This document shows, piece by piece, positions 55,843-64,000 of a stretch of 64,000 nucleotides of DNA (the first letter of the stretch is position 1; each line of letters opens with the position of its first letter). Position numbers and translations under genes: made by a program. The notes below the pieces were generated by a model. It did not search any database and was not told the DNA's origin. It worked only from the letters and a program-made list of their open reading frames with translations. This stretch comes from Protoeuglena noctilucae (Eukaryota; Chlorophyta; Pedinophyceae; Marsupiomonadales; Marsupiomonadaceae), in contig OY253678.1 of the NCBI GenBank assembly GCA_958009085.1, positions 62,001-126,000 of the forward strand, given 5' to 3'.

Positions 55843-57162
55843 CTAGGCCTGCCATTGCCACGGGAATTCGCTGGCGTAGTACGCCGCCCCAATCCGCTGG
55901 TCCGCGGCCGCGGTCTGGGGCCTCTCGCTCCACTCGCGCGGGGGCAGCTGCGGGGCGGCGTAGACGGACGAGTAGGAGGTGTTGTACCGCGACGCGTCCT
56001 GCACGGGCGCGTTGGGCGAGTAGGGCAGCTGCTCCTGGAGCTGCTGCGGCTGCTGGCCGGGCGAACGGGCCCAGTCGCTGCCCGCCTGGGGCTGCGCGGG
56101 CGCCGTGGTGGGCCTCTCCGTAGGCGCGTGCCACTCCAGGATGCCGGGGTTGCCGTCCCGCACCGCGTACGCCGCCGTCGGGGCATCCGGCCGCCCCAGC
56201 TTCATCCCGCGCATCCACTTGACCCTGCGCGGTCACCACCGGGGACCCAGCTTGCTTCCCGCGACCCTCGCGTGCCCTGCGCTCCGCCCCGCCGCATCGA
56301 GCGCTGCGCTGTGGCACCGACGCTGCGCAACGCTCGCCTGTCCTGGTCCTTGTTGAAGAACTTGCCCGCCACGCCGGCGTCCGTGGACGCCTGGTGCGCC
56401 TCGTAAGCGTCCAAGTCACGCTCGTACTGCCGCATCACGTTGCGCTCCATCTCCAGCTGCTGGTTCTCTGCCATCACGTGGCGCAGGTACGCGCGCCTGC
56501 GGGCGGCGCAGGGCGCAGGAGAGGTGGCATGCATGCCTCACTTCTTGCGAGAGCGCCTGGACCAATGTAGACCCATTGACCCCTGCCACGAGCTGCCCCC
56601 ACCTCATCTGCTTCTCGTAGTCCTCGTTTCCGGCCCAAGGGTTCACCCGGTCGTGCCAGGGGATCGAAGAGTAGCTGCGGTAGCCAAAGTCCCACTGCGA
56701 GCACATGGGCGCGCGCTTGGGTCTCTCCGGGTCCTCCGGGTCGGTCAGTCGATCGCAGCGAGTAAGTAATGTGTTTCTCGCTATATTCCTACCTCCGGCA
56801 CGGCCTTCCTCTCGGCCTCCTCCTCCACGCGCTGCTGCTGGCGGGCCGCAAGCTGGTCCTGGATGTCCGTGCGGACCCGCTCAAAGTCCTCCACGCGCTC
56901 CTGGTCCTCCGGATCAAAAGCCCTACGAATGCGGTCCTGCATGGAGCCGGGAGGGCCGGGAGCGGTGCTCGACAGGCGCCACACGGCTCGCGACGGGGCG
57001 GCCCCTGGAGGCGAGGCCACTCACGTGCGTCTCGCTGTTCTTGTCACGCTTCGAGCTCCAGTACGCGACTTCCTGGTTGTACTGGCGGTCCTCGCTCTCG
57101 ATGTTCGCCGCGTACGCCGTCGCGCGGACCTTGCGGTCCAGGATGCTGTTCTTCTTGAACAT
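55843..57162 (-). CDS. Coiled-coil protein of unknown family, possibly axonemal
   Basis: Exons 57162-57025, 56936-56793, about 56733-56603, 56496-56338 and 56224-55843 join in frame to about 317 residues. The N-terminus (MFKKNSILDRKVRATAYAAN) and the second exon (QDQLAARQQQRVEEEAERKA) are helical and charged. Exon 3 has a Trp/Tyr-rich motif (SQWDFGYRSYSSIPWHDRVN) of the kind seen in small microtubule inner proteins, and exon 4 is again coiled coil. The C-terminus is Pro/Gln/Tyr-rich. A ciliary role would fit the Tectonic gene in the same window but is inference. The intron after 56338 starts with GC (AG|GCGAGC), and the joined frame RVKWMRGMKLGRP supports it. The acceptor of exon 3 is not a strong CAG. 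Confidence 0.6.
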
Positions 57163-57731
57163 TTTCCGCGATCCGGCCCTGCGGCGGGCGCGAAAGACGA
57201 GCACGGATCGCACGTGTTCGCCTTCAGGATTACGACAGCCTGGCGCGACCGGCGCGAGAGGGCTCGGCTGCCGCGCTCGACGCGCTTGAGTCGCGGGCCA
57301 TGCGGAATGCCTCCCGCGGCCATTCGGACCCGCATTTTCCGGCGAGAACAGCCTCGCGCACAGCAATTGATGTAAGCATCTTGACAGCAGCATCTGACCC
57401 TCCATCGGCGCTCGGAGGGGGCCGGCGCGCGGTGCACGTCACGCCACCTGGAAGCGCAGGGCGGAGGCCCTCTCACCCGTCCGTCGGGCCCGGCAGGGCG
57501 CGGGAGCTCGCCGATGGTCGTTGGACAGGAGCCACTCCAGCTGCCGACACACGCCTCCCTCCCCGTTGTTACTCCGGTCCCACCCAAACGTTCAAGCGAG
57601 ATGGCGGGGAAGGTTAGGGCACGGCTGTCAATGTTACGCTCAAAGTTTGTTTTCGTGGCCTCCCGAGCTGGGCTGGCATTCACAGCGCCGGCAGCCTAAA
57701 AACCCTCCCCTTATTGTGAAAACGTCGTCAT
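57163..57731. other. Spacer between coiled-coil gene start and CRTISO stop
   Basis: About 570 bp with no recognised feature; presumed promoter of the coiled-coil gene. Confidence 0.45.
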
Positions 57732-60700
57732 TTAACGCGCTGCGAGGCTGGCGTAGGCGTCAATGGCGCGGAGATGGTCCCCAACGGACGTGAGGGTGTT
57801 GGCGACGAGGAGCCCGCTCGCCGCCGCTGCAGGGACGCCGATCCCCGGCTGCGTCGAGTCTCCGCAGACGAAGAGACCGGGGACGGGCGTCTTGCACCCG
57901 GGGAAGCTGCCAGACGCCGCGGAGATGGCCGGACCGTACGAGCCGCGATAGCGCCGCAGGAAGCGCGCGTGCGTCAGGGGCGTCCCGACCAGCACCACCT
58001 CGGCCCGGCTGCGCACGTCCGGAATCACCTTCTCCAGCGCCCTCCAGAGCGGCTCGGCCCGCGCCTCCTTCATCGCCTCGTACTCGGCGCTGCCGTACCG
58101 CACGCCCTCCCACCTGCAGCCGACGGATCGCAGCTCTCACAGTGCGGTCCTGCGCCTGCAGCGACGAGCCCCAGCGCGGCATGCGTCACTAACTGACCAC
58201 CTCCGCGTTCACAGCCGCACCTGGCGAAGTCCTCGTTTGCGGCGCTGTACACGTGGATCGCGTGGGTGCCCGGGGGAGCGGCGCGGGGGCAGAGCACGCT
58301 CGGGATAGAAATGTTGATCACGTTCATGTCCTGTGGTTGGAACGAGACGCCAGGAGAGGTCTAAACATGATACATGGCAGTACACTGCAACACGCCCAAC
58401 ATGTCGTAATAACTAGCCTGTGGCCGTGACTCGCGCGATGTGCAAGCAAGCAAGCGCGTCCTCACCTCGTCAAGGGGCCTGTCCCACGTCTCGACCGCCA
58501 AGTGATGGATCCCGATGTCCTCGGGGGCGGGCAAGCCCTCCGCACGTATCCCGACGTGCAGGTGCATGAAGGAACCGCACATAGGGGTGGCCATGGATTG
58601 CTTGGCCCATCCCTCAATGCCGCTCGGGGCACCCGCGCTCGCGGCCAGGATGTTCGACGTGTCCCACTGCAATCCATCACAGGCATATGTGTGATGGCTT
58701 GGCATGTCCCACCGTTAGTAGTACTTACCACAGGCACTATGACGCATCGCGGTGTGGCATGTGTTCAGCAATATGCCCACTCTTGCTTATCCTCGCTCAT
58801 TCATCTCTCACCACAGATGCATTGGAGATGACTCCCTTGGTCGCACGCACAGTGCCCCGCTTCCCCCGTAGCCGCACCCCCGCAGCCCGCCCTCCCTCAA
58901 ACACGATCCCATCCACATGCGCACGAAGCTCCAAGCGACCCCTGCGATATATGAGTGGCCATATCGATGCTTATTGAGTGCCAGCCACATGCAAGGCCCC
59001 ACCCCGAGGGTGCCTCTCTCACCGTCAAAGCCAAGCCATGACAGCCCACGCCTCATGTCACCTCCCACCTCACCCACACCCCTCAATCGCCAACGCTACC
59101 CACGCCCTTACACCCCCTTATAGTAATAAATCTCACCCGTGTTTCTTCAACCCCCGCACGAGCGCCTCCACCAGCGCCGCCGTGCCCCCAATGGGGTAGT
59201 CCACGGACCCTCCCGGTGCATTGCGCTCGGCGTACATGAAGGCCATCTCGGCACAGATGGTGTCCTTGGCTGCGAAACAGATGATGGTTGAGAGCACGAT
59301 TGCATGCTTGGATGATGCAACCATGTGCTTGGTATGCAATGCACCCTCTCGCCCATCAGTATTCCTCACTACCCCCACTCGCCTGTCATGCCCGACAGCA
59401 GAAAACACTCCAGGTCCAGCACCCGCAGCAACCTCTCGTCCGTCACGTGCTTTCGCACAGTATCCAAGAAAGGCTGCGTGATTTGCGAGGAGGCCAGCCC
59501 CGTGCGGAGGAGCTTGAGAGGGTCGATGCGGGAAGCGGTCAGGACGACGCCGGGGTCGTAGCGGAGGTGGGTGGCGGGGAGGTCGCCGGACATGATGCCC
59601 TGAGAGGGAAGGAGGGTGGTGATAGTCTCAACTTCACGCACTCACGGCGCCAGCCCCTCCATTTCCACCCACCCCACGCTTCTCGGTCGTCCTTATCAGC
59701 CGCAGCACCCGACTCGCCACACACTACCACCATGACCACCACCACTATCACTTATCCACCCCCCTTTGCTCCTGCCCCTCACCAGCGGCAGCACCCGACT
59801 CGCCATACACTACCACCGCCGCTACCCATACCGCCACTATTACCATCCCCCTCCCCAGTCATCCACGCCCCTTTGCTCCTGCCCCTCACCAGCGGCAGCA
59901 GCTCCGCCTCCAGCGCCGCCCACTGCCTCGCCGCCTCGTCCCCCAGCCACTCCCGCAGCGCCCGCGTGTACTCGACACCCCCGGTCAAAAAGTCGAAACG
60001 GCCCTCTGGCAGGTGGGCTGACCAGGACCGATATGACTTGCATTCCACAGACTCGCCCAGCAAGTCCAGCACCTGGGGGGAAGAGATACAGGGAGGTGTT
60101 GACGGTCCATAAAGCAACTTCCATGCGCAACTATGGGAGAGCATAGGACATGAAATGGGTGGCCAGCATACGGGGCCATGCAACCGCAGGCTGCCTGAAG
60201 CCGACGCCCCTCCCTTGCCGTGCGTGCAATGCTCCACACATGGTGCTCCACACATCACAGCCTCTAGTCCCCCAGCTCTCGCCTGCCGCAGCGGGTTCTT
60301 CGACTGCCCCAGCGGGGCGCTGAGGCCCGCGTGAAAGGAGGGGCCCGACTCAAATACGTACGTGCCACTGGGACCCCTCACGCGGAACGCGTGCGCGGCG
60401 CCCCCGGGCGCGTAGTGAGACTCGCATACGGTCACGCGGTTGCCGCGCAAGGCCAGGACAGCCGCAGCGCACAGACCGCCGATGCCGGAGCCGATTACCA
60501 CGTAGTCCGTCTCGTGCGATGCGTCGGTAGCGGATGAAGGCGAGGGCCCCGCGTCTTGTGGGTCGCCCACAAGCTCGACCGCGGAGCTCGAAACGGAGGC
60601 GCGGGATGGCTGCGAATGGGAAGAAGGATGCGCATCCCAGAAGACAGGGTGAGGGTTTGCTGGAAGTGGGCGAGGGAGTGGCTGCGCTGTGGGGGGATTC

Positions 60701-60875
60701 TCGCGGATCGCCGCTCGCCACGCACCAGGAATCGGCGAGGCAGGTGCTTTCGGTCTCCATAAACGCAGTTGGCCCGGCGACGCGGGGCCAGGACGCCGCA
60801 GGACGGCGCGTGGAGCAGCGCGGGGGCGACCATGTTGCTCTGCGCGACGGGCAGGCCCGGAATGGCCCCTGACAC
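57732..60875 (-). CDS. CRTISO: Carotenoid isomerase (CRTISO), FAD-dependent, plastid
   Basis: Converts poly-cis lycopene to all-trans lycopene in the plastid carotenoid pathway. Exons 60875-60765, 60609-60283, 60072-59890, 59599-59383, 59269-59137, 58941-58812, 58666-58466, 58330-58221 and 58113-57732 join in frame to about 597 residues, near the usual plant length. A Ser/Ala/Arg-rich N-terminus fits a transit peptide. The FAD dinucleotide fold is DYVVIGSGIGGLCAAAVLA with VTVCESHYAPGG. Family blocks follow: GGSVDYPIGGTAALVEAL, VISNASVWDTSN, VGTPLTHARFLRRYRGSYGP and FVCGDSTQPGIGVPAAAASG. The introns after 60283 and 59383 start with GC. A unit of about 107 bp with the end of exon 3 is tandemly repeated in the following intron. 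The first donor (AACTGC|GTTTAT) is inferred from frame only. It is head to head with the CGLD27 gene. Confidence 0.92.
59690..59790 (-). repeat. Tandem ghosts of CRTISO exon end (true edge 59890)
   Basis: A unit containing the exon end (encoding LLPL), the donor and intron sequence recurs at an offset of 107 bp, with a third partial copy further on near 59700. Confidence 0.88.
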
Positions 60876-61300
60876 CTCGATGTCGTCGAGCTGAAATCAA
60901 CGCGTGAGTCCAAAGCGGGATCCATTCACCACTCTGCCAGCAATTCCGGACTGGCGTTCTGGTGGTCTGACGTTCTCGCTGCTTGGGGCCGGGCGAGGTG
61001 AACCCCGGGCCCCCCGGACTTCCCCGCATAACCGCGCTGATGCCTCGAAACCTGCCGTGACAGCGGACCCGCGCAACTTTGGGCGTGGAGGTAGATTTCC
61101 ACGGCAGTGGCTTCCTGCGCGTTCGCTCGTTGCCGGCCCGGGGCATCGTCTTCTCGAAAGGCTGCTGAAAAATGAACGCGTCCTCGGTGTGTCCCGCGGG
61201 AGTCTGCTCCGCGCGGGCGCCGGGGCAGGCCCTGGTGAGGTTCACGCATCCATCTGGCCGCCCGGAGAGCGGCGTGGGGGTCCGCGAGCGCCCGCTCGGC
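60876..61300. other. Divergent promoter region, CRTISO and CGLD27
   Basis: Between two plastid-targeted genes in head-to-head orientation. Open frames are present on both strands, but the true 5' exons could not be fixed. Confidence 0.45.
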
Positions 61301-62506
61301 ATGCGATCCGTCGTAACCGACTCGCGTTATTCGTTCGCGTCCCATCGCAGCGCGCGGCGCCGCCTGCGGGGTGCAGCTACCGCGTGCTCCCCGCGCGCAC
61401 CGGTGGACGGCACGCGGCGGCTCGTGCGGGCTCCGGGGGGAAGGACCAGGGCCCCGGGGACCTCGAGATTCTCGAAGTCGCAGTGCCCAAGGTGCCGTGG
61501 CTGCGATCGCCCTCGCGCGTGCCCCGGGCACGCCCGTGCGCATCGCGAACTACGCCCCCGCATCGCGCCGCCCCCGCAGGACCAGCGTCCCGTCAACCAG
61601 CTCAGCGAGCTCAAGTCCTCTCCGCTGTATAGCTGGGCCATCCTGCCGCAGTCCGAGTACCTCCGTCGCCTAGGCATCCTCTTCGGGGTCGTGTTCACGC
61701 TCCTCGGCGTGCCCGTCGCGTCCCAGACCTTCGATCCGATGTCGCAGCCCCTCGAATTCGTTCTGTCGGCATCCACAGGCGAGACGGCGAACGCGTCGGG
61801 CGCAGCGGCGCGCGCAGCGGGTGCTTTGTTGTCACTGCGACGTCTCAATTCGACCGCGCCGCTCCCCTCCCCGCATGCGCCTTCCTGGTCGTGTCGGTGG
61901 CCGTCATCCGCATCTATTTGGGATGGTCCTACATCGGCAATCGCCTTCTCTCCGCGGCTGTGGAGTACGAAGAGACAGGGTGGTACGACGGGCAGATCTT
62001 CGTCAAGCCGCCCGAGGTCCTCGCCAGGGACCGGTGAGTTCTTATTGCGTGGGTATGGATGTGAGAATGCAATTGCAACAGCTCAGCAACTTGCTTGCTG
62101 CACTTGCTGTGATTCAGCAACTGTCGAAGACTTATGACTCTTCACTCACTCCCGCTTCCCTCTCCCACCTCTTCTCAGCCTGCTGGGCTTGTACGAGGTC
62201 AAACCCATCCTGCAGCAACTCAAGTCGACACTGGTGGGCTCTGGCGCAGCTCTGGCGGTGGTGGCGGTGACACTTTCAGGTCTCATCGCAGCGGACGCCG
62301 ATGCGGACGGAATGGTGGGGCGGGGAGCAGCGAAGCGAAGTGCGGTGGCGGTGGGGGTGGAGCGTCGGCCGTTGTATGCAAGCGACTTGGTGGTGGGGTA
62401 TGGGATCGGGATGGATGGGGATGATGAGGTGGGGCCTGTTGTCGCTTCGTATGGGTATGACGTGTTTCACAAGGGCGGTGGTGGGGATGGGGATGAGACG
62501 GCGTGA
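61301..62506 (+). CDS. CGLD27/Ycf36 (DUF1230) plastid membrane protein
   Basis: A conserved plastid membrane protein of the photosynthetic lineages (ycf36 in red-algal plastids); its exact role is not settled. Conserved coding blocks: about 61441-61492 ending LEILEVAVPK, 61580-about 61781 (DQRPVNQLSELKSSPLYSWA; FTLLGVPVASQTFDP), an exon ending 62033 (IRIYLGWSYIGNRLLSAAVE, YEETGWYDGQIFVKPPEVLA) and 62179-62506 (LLGLYEVKPILQQLKSTL). The N-terminal exon and start are uncertain; 61301 is a plausible ATG with an Arg/Ser/Ala-rich transit-like sequence. After 61781 the frame breaks: AG|GCGAGA could be a GC donor, but no AG acceptor lies at the point where the conserved frame resumes (about 61886). 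The C-terminus is Gly/Asp-rich. Confidence 0.78.
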
Positions 62507-62753
62507 GGGGTTGGTGGATAAATGGATGGGTGGGTAATCAATCAGTGCGGTGTGAAGCTGTCTCACCGTTTGTAATCGCTGTGGTGAGCTTGAAACGTGG
62601 TATTGATATCGAAGCGGGGGGTGACACGCAGAGATCGTGGCAAAAGCGTCGCATCTTCCATTCAATCTGCGCTCGTCAATCCAACTAAAGACGCGGACTC
62701 CACACGAACCCACGCCCACACCATAGCAGCCTGTATCAAAATAAGACAAGTCA

Positions 62754-64000
62754 CTATGCGCTCTCTTCCCCCTCCGCCGCCCCTCCCTTCTTCCCCCCAC
62801 CCTCCCCTCGCCCCTGCATCCCCCTACGCACGGCTGCCCTCAGCAGCACCTCGCCCTTCCCCTTTCCCTTCCCCCGGATACTCGACAGCCGCGCCGCACG
62901 CTCAATCACCCCGTTACTGCTCGTGGTGGTTGCCTCCACAATCCCCCGTCCCTCACCCCGCCCCTCGCTCTCACCATCCCCACTGCCACCCTCCACCATC
63001 GCCGCTCCATCCCCACCCACTCCATCACCCCCACTCTCATCAACACCCTCGCCCTCATTCCCCGCACTGCCACTCCCCCCCGCCGTCTGCGACTGCGGCG
63101 GTGACGGCTGTGGTGGCGGTGGCACCCCCGCCTTTTCCAGTTTCTCCCGCAGGATTCGAACCCGTCTCTCCCAGGGCACGTTCGCGTTCCACTCCCAGTA
63201 GGGCACAGAGACGACGGTCCACCCCAGGGCTCTCAGGAGGCGGTGCTTGAGGAGGGAGCGGCCCTGTAGAGAGGGGAGGGGTGAGTGGGGTGGTGAGCGG
63301 AGTGATGAGTGGGGAGTGGTGGTGAGTGAGTGGGCGAGTGGGGAGGTGAGACGTCAGATGGTGTGAAGTGGTGATTGCAGGGTGACGGGTGGGTGGAGAG
63401 TGTTAGGCTTATAAGCTACATTTCAACACCAACACCAACAACAGCCACATGTACCCCATCCCTCGCCTGCAGTTCCCGTCTGTTGCGGTAGAAGTGCAGC
63501 GGCCCGTCCACCTCAATCGCCACCATGCAATGCGGCATGGCGATGTCGATGGTGTACTCGCAGCTGTGCTCGAGTGTTGCGATCGATGGGGGGTATCCCA
63601 GCTGCCGGATGGCGCGGAGGACGTCCAATTGGAAGCGGGAGACTGGGGGGGGGGAGTTTGGGTGTGTAATGAGGCGGTGTGATGAAGGGGAGGGGTGGTG
63701 CATGTGGGCAGTGCACTTGAGAGCATGAGACTGGGGGGTTAAGGGGTGAGGTGCAAGGGTCAGGGAGACCAACTTAACCATCTCCTACCCTGTACCACTC
63801 CTATCACCACCCCCTCCACTCTTCCCTAACCACCCCACTCACCGCTCCTCATCTCGCACGTCTTGCCCACCTCCCAGCTCCTGGCCGCCCGGTCCTTCAT
63901 CCTCCCGTCCTCAAACATCGCAGCCATCGCCGATGAGAAGTCCTCGGGGGCACTCGGTTTCAAATGTGGGGCTTCTAATTTGGTCGCCAGATCTACCTGG
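62754..64000 (-). CDS. RAP-domain protein (organellar RNA-binding type), N-terminus beyond the window
   Basis: RAP domains close the C-terminal part of many organellar RNA-handling proteins (FASTK in animals, octotricopeptide repeat proteins in algae) and have a nuclease-like fold. Visible exons: window end to 63843, 63642-63467 and 63263-62754 (stop). The RAP signature spans two exons: LGYPPSIATLEHSCEYTIDI, MVAIEVDGPLHFYRNRREL, then LLKHRLLRALGWTVVSVPYW. The intron between them is GC-AG (CAG|GCGAGG). A Gly/Ser-rich tail of about 120 residues follows the domain, which is unusual because RAP is normally close to the C-terminus. The upstream exon gives SAMAAMFEDGRMKDRAARSW. Repeats that would identify the RNA target must lie beyond position 64000. 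Confidence 0.82.

Overview
The window reads as nuclear DNA of a GC-rich, intron-rich unicellular alga. Evidence for a eukaryote is the roughly 100 short spliceosomal introns that can be delimited by reading frame. Evidence for a plastid is a carotenoid isomerase, a membrane-anchored rubredoxin with a transit-like N-terminus and a CGLD27/Ycf36 (DUF1230) protein. Evidence for cilia is a Tectonic-family gene. The very GC-rich coding sequence and the many GC-AG introns would suit a haptophyte, but this is inference; other GC-rich algae are possible.

Layout: an unidentified coiled-coil gene (<1-1996, -); a transmembrane class III nucleotidyl cyclase (2912-8413, -); a DUF502/LIKE-COV membrane protein (9484-10543, +); an island of about 6.3 kb (about 10.7-17.06 kb) holding one large receptor-like gene (11799-16505, +) and bounded by about 195-bp direct repeats; rubredoxin (17274-18061, -); an SRFR1/TTC13-type TPR protein (18254-23783, -); an IQ-motif disordered protein (25126-29458, +); Tectonic (29698-32836, -); RAE1 (33450-35446, +); TMEM230-like (35796-36220, +); CD2BP2/Lin1-like (36419-39112, +); a protein kinase with a giant activation-segment insertion (39737-44184, +); a LITAF-domain protein (46031-46842, -); an SH3 protein (47045-51987, +); a 12-bp minisatellite (52035-52410); a Gln/Ala-rich protein (53031-55501, -); a coiled-coil protein (55843-57162, -); carotenoid isomerase (57732-60875, -); CGLD27 (about 61301-62506, +); and a RAP-domain protein cut by the window end (62754-64000, -).

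The best candidate for an undescribed system is the island gene. Three reading frames join through ordinary GT-AG introns into one protein of about 1424 residues: an MLKL/HeLo-like four-helix bundle, a protein kinase, a RING-like zinc finger, and 14 near-identical 42-residue WD40 repeats that differ only at a few fixed positions. This resembles nonself-recognition receptors such as fungal HET-E/HNWD proteins, but with a kinase and zinc finger where those have a NACHT domain. The flanking repeats correspond to the whole spacer between the DUF502 and rubredoxin genes, so the island looks inserted between two convergent genes.

Two architecture-wide oddities run through the housekeeping genes. 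About 19 introns hold a near-copy ('ghost') of 15-40 bp of an adjoining exon edge with its splice site, usually 101-124 bp away. About 17 of the roughly 100 introns start with GC (AG|GCRAG) rather than GT. All exon limits were assigned by eye from splice consensus and frame continuity, without transcripts.
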